DNA of 64,000 nt, taken from Mesoaciditoga lauensis cd-1655R = DSM 25116 (lineage in GTDB: Bacteria > Thermotogota > Thermotogae > Mesoaciditogales > Mesoaciditogaceae). Where the stretch lies: positions 110,380 through 174,379 of the forward strand of contig NZ_JQJI01000001.1 in assembly GCF_000745455.1 (NCBI RefSeq). Reading direction: 5' to 3'. The notes beneath the pieces are model-generated. The model searched no databases. It was given only the letters and a program-made list of their open reading frames with translations, and had not been told where the DNA came from. The position numbers and the translations under genes were made by a program. This document shows, piece after piece, positions 39,886 through 49,533 of the stretch (position 1 is its first letter; each line of letters starts with the position of its first letter).

Positions 39886-41191
39886 AAGAGTTCACCTCTT
39901 CCACCAATTCACAAACGCGTGCCAACACTTCATCGACTTTTCCTTCGTCTTTCCCTTCAGCCATCACTCTTATCAGGGGTTCCGTACCAGAAGCCCTTAC
40001 AACCAGCCTCAAGTTCCCGTTGGAGTTGGTATTTGCCACAAGGGATGAAATTCTCTCGTCAGACATAACTCTTTTTTTATCGCGTACTTTTACATTTTTC
40101 ATCTTCTGAGGGTATCTTACCAATTTGGAGGATACATCGTCCAAATCTTCTTTTAAATTTGTCAAAGCGGTCATGGTTTCAAAAGCGGTCAGCAGGCCGT
40201 CACCCGTTGTGGCAAGGTCAAGAAAGATTATATGACCTGATTGCTCACCACCTAACATCGCTTCACGTTTTTCCATTTCCTGCAAGACGTACCTGTCTCC
40301 AACTTTGGTACGTATAAACTCTATACCATTCCTCTTAAGCTCTTCTTCAATGGCCAAATTCGTCATTATCGTTCCAACAACCGTATTGTTTTTGAGGCGG
40401 CCTCTCCTCTTCATGCTACGCGCGTTTATGACAAGCATATCGTCTCCATCTACAATTCTTCCTTTTTTCGAAATCATTATGCACCTATCAGCGTCTCCAT
40501 CATGGACCACGCCAAAATCGCTATCTGTCTCTTTTATTTTATTTGAAAGAAATTCCGGATGAAGGGCTCCACAATTTTCGTTTATATTTTTACCATCTGG
40601 CTGGTAATTAAAGAGGTTTATTTTCATACCTATTTCCTTTGCCACCAAGGGAACCGTGGAAACCGCCGCCCCATTTGCCAAATCAAACGAAACGCGGTAG
40701 CCTTTCAAATGCGAATACCTTTTTGCCATCCATTCAACGTATTCACTCAGAACATCTCTTTCAACTCTTTTACCGACTTCAACGCTCTTGAGTTCATCAT
40801 CTAGATGGTCCTCTATTTCCTCTTCCAACTCATCCGGCAGCTTAAATCCATTTGAAAAGATCTTTATCCCGTTGTGCTCCCACGGATTGTGGCTTGCACT
40901 CACCATAAATCCCACGGTTTTCTCTTTATGTGTTAGCCATGCAAGCGTGGGCGTCGGCATAACTCCACACGTTAGAACATCAAATCCCATCGAAAGCAAG
41001 GAAGAAACCAACGCCGCTTCCAACATGTCTCCGGAAATTCTCGTGTCACGCGCGATTAAAATGGTGTTCAAAGGATGGTTGTGTTCTTTGAGAACGTAAG
41101 CCGCCGCTTTTCCAATCTTAAATGCCAGTTCGGCTGTTAGCTCTTTGTTTGCAATGCCGCGAACGCCATCCGTACCGAAATATTTCCTCAT
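39869..41191 (-). CDS. glmM: Phosphoglucosamine mutase
   Basis: Converts glucosamine 6-phosphate to glucosamine 1-phosphate for UDP-GlcNAc. The 440-residue protein starts [13 protein letters not shown], carries the phosphoserine S100 in [12 protein letters not shown], the metal loop DGDADRC, sugar-binding GGEQSGHI, and the phosphate-binding [12 protein letters not shown]. All four domains are present. It is 2 bases downstream of lysS and covers the ribosome binding site of uvrA at its 3' end. Confidence 0.97.
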   Translation of the reverse strand: MRKYFGTDGVRGIANKELTAELAFKIGKAAAYVLKEHNHPLNTILIARDTRISGDMLEAALVSSLLSMGFDVLTCGVMPTPTLAWLTHKEKTVGFMVSASHNPWEHNGIKIFSNGFKLPDELEEEIEDHLDDELKSVEVGKRVERDVLSEYVEWMAKRYSHLKGYRVSFDLANGAAVSTVPLVAKEIGMKINLFNYQPDGKNINENCGALHPEFLSNKIKETDSDFGVVHDGDADRCIMISKKGRIVDGDDMLVINARSMKRRGRLKNNTVVGTIMTNLAIEEELKRNGIEFIRTKVGDRYVLQEMEKREAMLGGEQSGHIIFLDLATTGDGLLTAFETMTALTNLKEDLDDVSSKLVRYPQKMKNVKVRDKKRVMSDERISSLVANTNSNGNLRLVVRASGTEPLIRVMAEGKDEGKVDEVLARVCELVEEVNSSGELS

Positions 41192-41193
41192 TC

Positions 41194-42708
41194 TTATTTT
41201 TCTTCCTTCTCTTCTTTTTCTTCCTCCACTTCCAGTCCTTCAGTGGTGAATTCCTCCGGCCTGACTATTGGGAAAGCTATAACATCTTTTATCGTGGCGG
41301 CATTTGTTGCAAACATGACTAATCTGTCTATTCCTATTCCCAATCCTCCCGTGGGGGGCATTCCATATTCAAGAGCTCTCAAGAAATCAAAATCCATCAT
41401 TTGTGCTTCTTCATCTCCAGCTTCTCTCAACGCTGCTTGAGCCTCAAAGCGTTTTCTTTGGTCTAACGGATCGTTGAGTTCGCTGAAAGCGTTAGCCAGC
41501 TCGTTACCATTTACTATAACTTCAAATCTTTCCGTCAGCCTTGGGTCTTCTCTATGTCGTTTGGCCAAAGGCGAAATGTCCACGGGATGATCCAAAAGGA
41601 ACGTTGGATTCACTATTGTATCTTCAACGAGATCCCATAGCTTTTCTATGTAATGACCTCTCTCCTTCATGGAAGGTTCAACGTTATGCGCTCTTAAAGT
41701 TTCCAACATTTTTTCATCTGAGTCTTCCAGTATATCTACGTTAAGATGCTCCATTATGTAATCACGCATCTTAATTCGTTTCCAGGGCCTCGTAAAGTCT
41801 ATTTCTTTTCCCTGGTACTCTATTTTCAACTTTCCATTTGTCTTTTCTATAACGTGTGTTACCAATCTTTCGGTCAAATCCATCATGTCGTTGTAATCAG
41901 CATACGCTTTATAACATTCCATCATCGTGAATTCTGGATTGTGCTTGTAGCTGACTCCCTCGTTTCTGAAGCACTTGTTTATTTCGTATACCGAATCGTA
42001 TCCGCCAACAATGTATCTTTTAAGATAAAGTTCATGAGCTATTTTGAGGTACATTGGAATATCGTAAACGTTTAAATGGGTAACGAAAGGTCTCGCGGTT
42101 GCTCCACCCGTCACGAATTGCAAAATGGGAGTTTCCACTTCTAAAAAGCCTTCTTCGTTCATGAAATCTCTGATCATTCTTATTATGCTGTATCTCTTCT
42201 TGAACCTCTCAAATGCTTCTCTGTTGACAATGGTATCAACGTACCGCTGGCGATATATTTTTTCTTTATCCGTCAAGCCATGCCATTTCTCCGGCAAAAT
42301 TCTTATCGCCTTTGATAAAATTTGATAGGATTGGGCGAAAATGGACAGCTCACCGGTGTGAGATTTAAACGGAAACCCTTTAACTCCTATGAAATCCCCC
42401 ACCTTCACGTATTCTTTAAAAGTGTTGAATTCATCTTTACCAACCTGGACATTTATATAGCACTGAAGTCTTCCTGTAGAATCTTGGATAACAAAAAAGG
42501 CAGACCTTCCGTGATGCCTTATTGCCATAACACGACCAGCGGTAGAGATCTTGAAATTCTCATCTTTTTCGCCATTTTGAAGATGATCGAATTTCTCACG
42601 TATCTCCGCCAATTTTTGAGAGACATCAAAATGATAAGGATAAGGATTTATCCCTTTTTCTCTTAGTTCTTCCACTTCTTTGATCTTTTGAAGTCTTAGC
42701 TCGTCCAT
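41194..42708 (-). CDS. lysS: Lysyl-tRNA synthetase, class II
   Basis: 504 residues. N-terminal OB-fold anticodon domain (about 55-145, [20 protein letters not shown]), class II motif 1 near 180, motif 2 [20 protein letters not shown], and motif 3 [17 protein letters not shown] near 450. The C-terminus has an acidic-lysine tail ([10 protein letters not shown]). Class II rather than the class I enzyme of archaea and spirochaetes. 40 bases downstream of greA. Confidence 0.97.
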   Translation of the reverse strand: MDELRLQKIKEVEELREKGINPYPYHFDVSQKLAEIREKFDHLQNGEKDENFKISTAGRVMAIRHHGRSAFFVIQDSTGRLQCYINVQVGKDEFNTFKEYVKVGDFIGVKGFPFKSHTGELSIFAQSYQILSKAIRILPEKWHGLTDKEKIYRQRYVDTIVNREAFERFKKRYSIIRMIRDFMNEEGFLEVETPILQFVTGGATARPFVTHLNVYDIPMYLKIAHELYLKRYIVGGYDSVYEINKCFRNEGVSYKHNPEFTMMECYKAYADYNDMMDLTERLVTHVIEKTNGKLKIEYQGKEIDFTRPWKRIKMRDYIMEHLNVDILEDSDEKMLETLRAHNVEPSMKERGHYIEKLWDLVEDTIVNPTFLLDHPVDISPLAKRHREDPRLTERFEVIVNGNELANAFSELNDPLDQRKRFEAQAALREAGDEEAQMMDFDFLRALEYGMPPTGGLGIGIDRLVMFATNAATIKDVIAFPIVRPEEFTTEGLEVEEEKEEKEEK

Positions 42709-42748
42709 TTGTTCTTCTCCTTTCGAAGCAAAAGATGTCTTTCAGCTT

Positions 42749-43228
42749 TCAAAGGGTACCGTTCGACACATCCAAAACAAGGTACTTTTTCGCACCGTTT
42801 GGAGCTTTTACCCTTACAGTTTCTCCGAGATGCTTTTTGTACAAAGCTTCACCCAACGGCGAATCCACTGAAATCTTGTTCTTGAATATGTCCGATTCTT
42901 GAGAAGTTACCACTCTTATCTTCATTTCTTTGCCGGTGTTTAAATCTTTGAGTTTCACAACACTCCCTATATTTATTTCATGAACATTTTTACTTTCTTC
43001 TACCACAACGGCATGTGAGAGTATTTCCTCTATTTCGCTTATTCTGCTGTTTATCTTTCCTTGCTCATTCTTTGCCTCATCGTATTCGCTATTTTCGCTT
43101 AAATCCCCGTATTCTCTGGCTTCTTTTATCTTTTGGGCAACATCGTTCATCAATCTTTCTCTTAATTCACCCAACTCTTTTTTTAACGATTCATATCCTT
43201 CCCTTGTAAGCACGATTTTTTCTTTCAT
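42749..43228 (-). CDS. greA: Transcription elongation factor GreA
   Basis: Rescues backtracked RNA polymerase by stimulating transcript cleavage. 159 residues: N-terminal coiled coil with the acidic tip (REYGDLSENSEYDEAKNEQ) and C-terminal FKBP-like domain (SVDSPLGEALYKKHLGETV). The start has a good ribosome binding site (GGGAGGAAAGT then ATG). 20 bases from the fakA-like gene. Confidence 0.97.
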   Translation of the reverse strand: MKEKIVLTREGYESLKKELGELRERLMNDVAQKIKEAREYGDLSENSEYDEAKNEQGKINSRISEIEEILSHAVVVEESKNVHEINIGSVVKLKDLNTGKEMKIRVVTSQESDIFKNKISVDSPLGEALYKKHLGETVRVKAPNGAKKYLVLDVSNGTL

Positions 43229-43248
43229 ACTTTCCTCCCTTACAGAAT

Positions 43249-44850
43249 TTATTCAACAGAAATAAGATAATAGTAGTGTGCTTGACCACCGTAATACATT
43301 TCCACATCCACACTTGGGTATCTTATTTGGATCTCTTTAAAAATCACTTGAGCGTCACTTTCAGTTACGTCTTTTCCATAGAAAAGCGTTATGATATCTG
43401 CACTTCCAGCAGAGGCACTATCCAGTGTGCAAAACACGCTTTCGTCCAGCGTTTTTTTCGAGCACACGAGATTTCCATCCACGAACCCTATGTATTCACC
43501 TTCTTTGATCTCAGTATCTTTTATCTTGCTGTCCCTTATAGCTTTGGTTATCTCCAGGGATTTTACCGATTCTATGGCCTCTTTAAATCTGTTCAAATTC
43601 TCCAACGGGCTCGCTTGCGAGTTAAACATAAAAAGAGCCGATAAACCTTGCTGAACGGTGGATGTTTTCACGATGGTTACCTTTTTACCGTCTATCATAT
43701 CTTTTACCGATTCGGCTGCCAAAATTATGTTTGAATTGTTCGGAAAAACGAAAATCTCTTGTGCGTTTATTCCTTCTATCGCTTCTTTGAACTGGGCTGT
43801 GCTGGGATTTGATGTTTGACCACCGTTAATGACTACATCCACTCCTATACTCTTGAATATGGATTCCCATCCATCTCCATTCGCGACCACTACTAGCCCG
43901 TATTTCTTCTTCTCGTCAGCTGGTACGTTCTCGTTCTTTATTATCTGATGATGCTGAATCTTCATGTTGTCTATTTTGGACTTCACAAGTTCTCCAAACT
44001 CCAAAGCCTTGTCTATGGCCTTGCCTGGCGTATTGGTATGAACATGGAATTTCAAGTAATCTCCCGAACTGACCAGTACGAGAGAATCACCCAACGAGTT
44101 ATAAAAGCTTTTTAACGATGGCAGATCGACCTCCTTTGAAAGCTTTACAATTGCCTCTGTGCAGTATAAATACTTCAAATCTTCCTGGGATATCCGCACT
44201 ATTTCTCTTGGACCTGCCGCTTCTATTTCAAGGTTTACATCTCTCTCACCATTCAAAGCTTTATAAAATCCTTCTATTATGTAGGAAAAACCTTTGGCTC
44301 CCGAGTCAACAACGCCAGCATCCCTTAGCTTTTTAAGAAGCTTCGGCGTCTCTTCCACCACCTCTTGTGCTCTTTGCCACACCTTTTTCATAAACTCCAG
44401 AAGGTTATCCGTTTCAAAACCTTCGCTCTCTTCTGCAAGCACCCTGATAACGGTAAGCATAGTCCCTTCCACGGGCTTTATAACGGCTCCGTAAGCAACT
44501 TCCTTTGCACTTTTCAGTGCTTGCACAAAATCGTGAGAATCAAGGCTTTTCTTTCCCTTGCATGCCTGGGCAAATCCCCTGAATATTTGGGAAAGGATTA
44601 CACCAGAATTACCACGTGCACCCAAAAGCGTGCCGGTCTCTATGGCCTGCAAAACGGAAGGAAGATCACGCTTATTCAATTGCTCAATGTGTTTACACGC
44701 TTCAAGCAAAGCAGATGACATATTTGAACCTGTGTCACCATCTGGAACGGGAAAAACATTCAGCGTGTTTATTTCATCAACATGGGTAAGCAAAACTTCC
44801 GTTCCCTTTTTAAAAGCGATAGCAAATAGCTCTCCATCAATTCTTTTCAC
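43249..44850 (-). CDS. DAK2-domain kinase, FakA/YloV type
   Basis: 533 residues. The N-terminal DhaL domain carries the ADP-binding VFPVPDGDTGSNMS and TLLGARGNSGVILSQI; a middle domain and a C-terminal DegV-like region (about 340-533, YGLVVVANGDGWESIF) follow, the layout of FakA fatty acid kinase. FakA phosphorylates fatty acids held by a FakB protein; no FakB is seen here. The asp23-like gene upstream repeats the yloU-yloV pairing of Firmicutes. Start is GTG at 44850; AAAGGAGGTG lies 31 bases upstream at 44882-44891 with a hairpin in between (see that entry). Confidence 0.88.
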   Translation of the reverse strand: MKRIDGELFAIAFKKGTEVLLTHVDEINTLNVFPVPDGDTGSNMSSALLEACKHIEQLNKRDLPSVLQAIETGTLLGARGNSGVILSQIFRGFAQACKGKKSLDSHDFVQALKSAKEVAYGAVIKPVEGTMLTVIRVLAEESEGFETDNLLEFMKKVWQRAQEVVEETPKLLKKLRDAGVVDSGAKGFSYIIEGFYKALNGERDVNLEIEAAGPREIVRISQEDLKYLYCTEAIVKLSKEVDLPSLKSFYNSLGDSLVLVSSGDYLKFHVHTNTPGKAIDKALEFGELVKSKIDNMKIQHHQIIKNENVPADEKKKYGLVVVANGDGWESIFKSIGVDVVINGGQTSNPSTAQFKEAIEGINAQEIFVFPNNSNIILAAESVKDMIDGKKVTIVKTSTVQQGLSALFMFNSQASPLENLNRFKEAIESVKSLEITKAIRDSKIKDTEIKEGEYIGFVDGNLVCSKKTLDESVFCTLDSASAGSADIITLFYGKDVTESDAQVIFKEIQIRYPSVDVEMYYGGQAHYYYLISVE

Positions 44851-44858
44851 AACGCAAA

Positions 44859-44891
44859 CTCACGTTTTTAACGTGAGAAAACACCTCCTTT
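44859..44891 (-). promoter_or_regulatory. Shine-Dalgarno and hairpin upstream of the fakA-like gene
   Basis: On the minus strand AAAGGAGGTG is followed by TTTT, an 8-base-pair hairpin CTCACGTT-AAA-AACGTGAG, then TTTGCGTT and the GTG start. Unfolded, the site is too far from the start (about 31 bases); folded, the hairpin loops out and the distance falls to about 12. An in-frame stop lies within the hairpin region, so no earlier start is possible. Confidence 0.6.
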
Positions 44892-44908
44892 GACAAAACA
44901 GAAAAATG

Positions 44909-45253
44909 TTAAAAACTCACATCGACGACGTGTACGTTAACTTCCAGAGGTTCCTTTCCTGCATAATTTGTAAGATTGTATATGATACTGTCTTGCAAAT
45001 TCTTTGCCACTTGTGGTATGTTCGTCCCGTATTCTACCACAACGTAAATATCAGCTTTTATGTTCACACCGTCGTCCACAAGTTTTATGCCCTTGTCAAC
45101 ATCGCTGAACATGGAAACGATGCCTGACAAAACGGACGGATTTGACAGGTCAACGATGCCGTAACTGTTGATCATCGCCTCTCTTATCAAAGCTTTTAAG
45201 GCTTGTGAAGAAACTTCTATCTCTCCATACTCGGTAGAAAATTTCAATTTCAT
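44909..45253 (-). CDS. Asp23/YloU-family protein
   Basis: About 114 residues of the Asp23 (alkaline shock, YloU) family: TEYGEIEVSSQALKALIREA, then GIVDLSNPSVL, a strand-rich centre IKADIYVVVEYGTNIPQVAKNLQ, and VNVHVVDVSF. Small alpha/beta fold, role unclear; often next to YloV/FakA kinase genes, as here. ATG at 45253 overlaps the dxs stop as ATGA; a TTG two codons on has better spacing from GGGAGGG. A second, distinct family member is at 51752-52147. Confidence 0.85.
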   Translation of the reverse strand: MKLKFSTEYGEIEVSSQALKALIREAMINSYGIVDLSNPSVLSGIVSMFSDVDKGIKLVDDGVNIKADIYVVVEYGTNIPQVAKNLQDSIIYNLTNYAGKEPLEVNVHVVDVSF

Positions 45254-47133
45254 CCCTCCCACTTTCTTGTCTTCAGAGTGAAAAACATCCTTTCCGCGAT
45301 TTTTTCAGCTGAAAGGCCAACATTTTCCAACAATTCTTTTCTTGTGCCATGTCCTACAAAAGTGTCTTCTATTCCTATCGCATCTATTTTATCTCTAAAT
45401 CCTTCTAATTTTAAAATTATCGCCGATCCAAAACCTCCGATTTTCGTACCTTCTTCCATCGTCCAAATTCGCGGAGAAAATTTTACCTTTTCCAAGGTTT
45501 CAATGTCAAGCGGTTTAACGCTTCTACAGTCGTAAACCGAAACCGAAAAACCTTTTTCCTTCAAAATCCCAGCAGCTTCTACGGCAACTTTAACCATAGA
45601 CCCCACTGCAAGTATTGTACCATCTTTTCCGTTAACAACTTCTTTCCATTTGAATGGATTATCAAGAGTTGGAGCTGACAAGATGTCTGTCATGTTAACA
45701 GTTTCGCTTTCTCTCGGATATCTTATCGCAACAGGCCCTTTTACCCTTCCAACAACAGACTTCATTATAGAGGAAAGCTCTTTCATCGAAGAAGGAGCCA
45801 AAATTTTCATGTTGGGAATAAAGTTCAAATATGAGATGTCAAACGCTCCGTGGTGAGTTGGCCCATCTTCTCCAACCAATCCAGCTCTATCTATGGCAAA
45901 AACGACATCCAAATTTTGTAATGCCACATCATGAATTATTTGGTCAAAGGCCCTTTGAAGGAATGTGGAATATATGGCAACGACAGGCTTCAATCCAAGA
46001 GTTGCGGCACCAGCGGCAAAGGTTGTGCATAAACTTTCTGTGATGCCAAAATCGTAAAATTTCTCGGGATGCTTTTCATGAAAGAATTTCAAGCCAGTTC
46101 CCTCTTCCATAGCGGCCGTTATTCCTATTACCCTCTCATCGATGTCGGCTATCAGAGATAGAACTCTGCCAAAGACCTCGCTGTAAGAATGCTTTTCCTT
46201 CTTCACTTCCAGGGATATGCCAGTTTTAGGATCTATCATCGAAACGCCATGAAACTTAGTCGGATTTTCTTCCGCATATGAAACGCCTTTGCCTTTTTTT
46301 GTAACAACGTGAATCACGGCAGGTCCTTCTATTTCCTTTAAACTTTCAAAAGTCCTGATCAACATTTTAACATCATGTCCATCAATGGGTCCGATGTATT
46401 TCAATCCCATTTCTTCAAAAAAGTTGTTGGACAAGATGAGTTTTTTTATGGATAGTTTTATCTTGTCGGCTATGTATTCTAAATCGTTTTCTTTCAAAAG
46501 ATCGTAGAATTTGTTGTCGATGATTCTATACCCTTTTGATGTCCTAAGCCTGGTTAGAATTTTTTTTGAAAGTTGGCCAACACTTGGAGAAATACTCATA
46601 CCATTATCGTTAAGGACTATTTTCACCCTTGAAGAGACACCCTTTATTTGATTCAAAGCCTCAAGAGCTGTCCCTGATGTCATCGCTCCATCTCCAATTA
46701 TGGCTATTACTTCCCCACCCTTTTTTAAGAATTTGTTCGCCGCTTCTATTCCCAAAGCCGCTGAAATGGACGTCGCAGCGTGCCCAACTCCAAATCTATC
46801 GTAAGGGGATTCGTGAATATTTGGATAGCCGCTAATTCCGCCAGATTTTCTTATTTCTGAAAGCATTTTAGCCCGCCCAGTAAGGATCTTATGTGTGTAA
46901 GCTTGATGCCCTGTATCCCACACCAGAAAATTTTCATCCGGAGGAAAGATTTTGTAAAGTGCCAATGTCAACTCAACTGTTCCCAAATTAGAGGCCATAT
47001 GGCCGTTTCCGGCACTTACAACCTGTGTTATGTATTTTCGGATAACTTGCGCTAAATCGGATATTTCATTGCACGACATCTCTTTTAGTTTTCTAAAAAG
47101 GGGTTCATCTTTAAAAATATCAGGAGTTTCCAT
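45250..47133 (-). CDS. dxs: 1-deoxy-D-xylulose-5-phosphate synthase
   Basis: Thiamine-diphosphate enzyme that condenses pyruvate and glyceraldehyde 3-phosphate, first step of the MEP isoprenoid route. About 627 residues: VWDTGHQAYTHKILTGR, GHAATSISAALG, the ThDP/Mg motif GDGAMTSGTALEALN followed by LNDNGMSIS, then the transketolase-like domain with GITESLCTTFAAG and DRAGLVGEDGPTHHGAFD. ATG at 47133 is chosen because AAGGAG lies about 8-10 bases before it; the ATG at 47163 would put more overlap on xseB. It overlaps xseB by 14 bases. Confidence 0.96.
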   Translation of the reverse strand: METPDIFKDEPLFRKLKEMSCNEISDLAQVIRKYITQVVSAGNGHMASNLGTVELTLALYKIFPPDENFLVWDTGHQAYTHKILTGRAKMLSEIRKSGGISGYPNIHESPYDRFGVGHAATSISAALGIEAANKFLKKGGEVIAIIGDGAMTSGTALEALNQIKGVSSRVKIVLNDNGMSISPSVGQLSKKILTRLRTSKGYRIIDNKFYDLLKENDLEYIADKIKLSIKKLILSNNFFEEMGLKYIGPIDGHDVKMLIRTFESLKEIEGPAVIHVVTKKGKGVSYAEENPTKFHGVSMIDPKTGISLEVKKEKHSYSEVFGRVLSLIADIDERVIGITAAMEEGTGLKFFHEKHPEKFYDFGITESLCTTFAAGAATLGLKPVVAIYSTFLQRAFDQIIHDVALQNLDVVFAIDRAGLVGEDGPTHHGAFDISYLNFIPNMKILAPSSMKELSSIMKSVVGRVKGPVAIRYPRESETVNMTDILSAPTLDNPFKWKEVVNGKDGTILAVGSMVKVAVEAAGILKEKGFSVSVYDCRSVKPLDIETLEKVKFSPRIWTMEEGTKIGGFGSAIILKLEGFRDKIDAIGIEDTFVGHGTRKELLENVGLSAEKIAERMFFTLKTRKWEG

Positions 47134-47359
47134 CACTTTCGATCTCCTTTTCCAAATCCCCAAGCACCTCTTTTACAGTTAAAGAAGCTGAATTAATCAG
47201 ATTTTTGCACCTTTTGTAGAGTTCTACACCCCTTTTGAAGAGTCTTAACGATTCTTCCAAAGATATCTCTTCATTTTCCATACGCTCAAGAGTGTTTTCC
47301 AACTCCTTATAGGCCTCTTCGAAGGAGAGCTCTTCAATTTTTTTAGGAGTTTCTTCCAC
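47120..47359 (-). CDS. xseB: Exodeoxyribonuclease VII small subunit
   Basis: Helical small subunit that partners XseA; 79 residues with the family pattern LSFEEAYKELENTLERMENEEISLEESLRLFKRGVEL. GTG at 47359 is chosen because AAGGAGGT is 8 bases before it and the length fits the family (60-80); an ATG at 47404 would add 15 residues inside xseA. It overlaps the xseA 3' end by 17 bases and dxs by 14, so expression is coupled. Confidence 0.92.
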   Translation of the reverse strand: MEETPKKIEELSFEEAYKELENTLERMENEEISLEESLRLFKRGVELYKRCKNLINSASLTVKEVLGDLEKEIESDGNS

Positions 47360-48689
47360 TTTTCTGTACCTCCTTAACATTTGCAGAAACTCTTCCATCT
47401 GCAAACACGATCTTCAACAGATCATCCTTTTTTACATTTCTTATTGAGCTTACCAATCTTTCATCCTTGTAAACAAGTGAATATCCCTTCTTCAAAGGAA
47501 TATTCGGATCGTAAGCTTTCAATTCACTTTGCAATTTATCTAAAACGTACATTCTTTTTTCCGTAATCGAGAACATGATATTTTTTAAATTGTTGAAGGT
47601 GTTTTCTATCCTTTCGTCAAATATCTCCACATCTCTTACCGCCCGAGCGTGCTTCAAAGCCTCTTCATCTCGTATAAGTGCTTGTTCCCTTCTTTCTATA
47701 AAATTCAAAGCATTTCTTTTAATCTTTTCATACATTCCTTTCACGCTCTGTTCTCTTAATTGAAGGGCTCTCGAAGGCGATCTGGATCTCAACCTCTCCC
47801 TTAAGTGTTCAACGTCCGAAACGTACCCCGATAACTTATTCAAAAAAGAAGACGCAATGCTTCTAAAAATACCATCGATTCGTGCGCTCACGTCCCTAAT
47901 CTCCGGAGTGGCTCTTTCCGCCGCCCCTGTTGGTGTTGGTGCTCTTAAATCAGCCACATAATCAACCAACGTCGTGTCCACTTCGTGCCCGACTCCACTT
48001 ATCACCGGTTTGTTCATGCTGTAAACTTTTCTCACAACGCCTTCTTCGTTAAAGTTCCACAAGTCTTCAATACTTCCGCCACCGCGGACCAACAAAACAA
48101 CATCGGCGTCTGAGTTGTCGGCAGCTTCCAACGCGTCTATTATTTGCGGGACAGCCGATTTACCTTGAACTCCCGTGTGAAAAAGCAGAATTTCAACCAT
48201 TGGATATCTTTTTCTGACGGTGTTGAGGACATCCTGAAAAGCCGCGGAAGTTCTGGAGGCAACGACGGCTATCTTCTTTGGAAAAACTGGAATTTCTTTT
48301 TTTTGTTTATCAAAGATACCTTCCATCATCAGCTTCTTCTTCAAAGCTTCAAATTGCCGGTAAAGCTCCCCCAGGTCTTTTCCCTCTTCTATTGATTCCG
48401 TGTAAAGTTGGTACGCTCCACGCTTTGTGTAAACACGTATAGACCCGTACGCTTTTATCACCATTCCATCATCTATCTTTCTTTTGTGGAGCTTGTAAAC
48501 GGCATTAAACATCACGCAGTTTACCAGACAATCTGCTTCCTTAAGAGAAAAATAGGCGTGGGGACCCGAATATTTGAAATTCGAAACTTCCCCACGGACG
48601 GCAATGTTATTTAAAACAGAGTCAGATTTTAAATCTTGCATTATCCTTTGGGTGAGTTCAACTACACCCATTTCGTTGTATTCTATCAT
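47343..48689 (-). CDS. xseA: Exodeoxyribonuclease VII large subunit
   Basis: Catalytic subunit of exonuclease VII, which degrades single-stranded DNA from both ends. 448 residues: N-terminal OB fold (about 20-100, VRGEVSNFKYSGPHAYFSL), catalytic domain with PVFPKKIAVVASRTSAAFQD, VRGGGSIEDLWNFNEE and ISGVGHEVDTTLVDYVADLRAPTPTGAAE, then a coiled-coil region (270-400). Overlaps folD by 4 bases. Confidence 0.97.
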   Translation of the reverse strand: MIEYNEMGVVELTQRIMQDLKSDSVLNNIAVRGEVSNFKYSGPHAYFSLKEADCLVNCVMFNAVYKLHKRKIDDGMVIKAYGSIRVYTKRGAYQLYTESIEEGKDLGELYRQFEALKKKLMMEGIFDKQKKEIPVFPKKIAVVASRTSAAFQDVLNTVRKRYPMVEILLFHTGVQGKSAVPQIIDALEAADNSDADVVLLVRGGGSIEDLWNFNEEGVVRKVYSMNKPVISGVGHEVDTTLVDYVADLRAPTPTGAAERATPEIRDVSARIDGIFRSIASSFLNKLSGYVSDVEHLRERLRSRSPSRALQLREQSVKGMYEKIKRNALNFIERREQALIRDEEALKHARAVRDVEIFDERIENTFNNLKNIMFSITEKRMYVLDKLQSELKAYDPNIPLKKGYSLVYKDERLVSSIRNVKKDDLLKIVFADGRVSANVKEVQKSGRNS

Positions 48690-49510
48690 TGATTGTTAAG
48701 TTGAGCCGCTTTTACCACGTTTCTCATCAATATGGCACTTGTCACGCTTCCTACGCCACCAGGTACCTTGGAAACGGATGCTTTTTGAGAAACAGACTCA
48801 AAGTCCACATCTCCAACCACTTTTCCATTTACAACGTTTATTCCAACGTCTATTACCACAGCACCTTCTTTTACCCATTCAGCATCAAACATCTTTGCCT
48901 TTCCAACGGCCGCGATCAAAACGTCGGCATTTTTCGTTTTTTCCTTCAAATCACGCGTTTTAGAGTGGCACACCGTTACCGTTGCGTCTTTGGAAAGCAT
49001 CATCAACGATAAAGGTTTTCCAACGGTTGTACTTCTTCCGACAATGGTAACGTTGGCACCCTTTAAATCCACTTTATAATAATCCAACAATTCCATGACA
49101 GCCTGAGCGGTGCAAGGGGTAAAAGACTCAACGCCTAAAAGCACCTTACCTAAATTCTGAGGAGTTCTTCCCTCCACATCTTTTAAAGGATTTAAACTCT
49201 CCAACACCGCTATCTCATTCACACCTTGTGGAACTGGGTGCATGATCATTATTCCACTTATCTTCTTATCATCGTTCAATTTTTTGACGTCTTCTATTAT
49301 GTGCTCTCCATCCGTAACAACCTTTGCAAAATCTATTCCCAGCTTTTCGCAATTTTTCTTTATCGAATTCAAGTAAACATCAGTTGATCTGTCAGCTGAA
49401 GAAACAACACACCTCAAAGCCGGGGTTATTCCCTCGGCTTTGAGAGCGCTTATTTCCTCTTTTGTGCTTTCTTTTATCTTTTTAGAAAGTTCTGCCCCAG
49501 ATAAAACCAT
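48686..49510 (-). CDS. folD: Bifunctional methylene-THF dehydrogenase/methenyl-THF cyclohydrolase
   Basis: Interconverts methylene-, methenyl- and formyl-tetrahydrofolate. About 274 residues: KKISGIMIMHPVPQGVNE, the PLKDVEG motif, TPCTAQAVMELLDYY, nucleotide-binding VTIVGRSTTVGKPL, and KVPGGVGSVTSAIL. Catalytic Lys would be in the N-terminal NSIKKNCEKLGI region (KxxxC type). ATG at 49510 is preferred (GAGGAGAT 7 bases before); an ATG at 49519 overlaps that site. Directly after fhs, so the two form a one-carbon pair. Confidence 0.96.
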   Translation of the reverse strand: MVLSGAELSKKIKESTKEEISALKAEGITPALRCVVSSADRSTDVYLNSIKKNCEKLGIDFAKVVTDGEHIIEDVKKLNDDKKISGIMIMHPVPQGVNEIAVLESLNPLKDVEGRTPQNLGKVLLGVESFTPCTAQAVMELLDYYKVDLKGANVTIVGRSTTVGKPLSLMMLSKDATVTVCHSKTRDLKEKTKNADVLIAAVGKAKMFDAEWVKEGAVVIDVGINVVNGKVVGDVDFESVSQKASVSKVPGGVGSVTSAILMRNVVKAAQLNNQ

Positions 49511-49533
49511 AGATCGCATCTCCTCGCGCCAAA

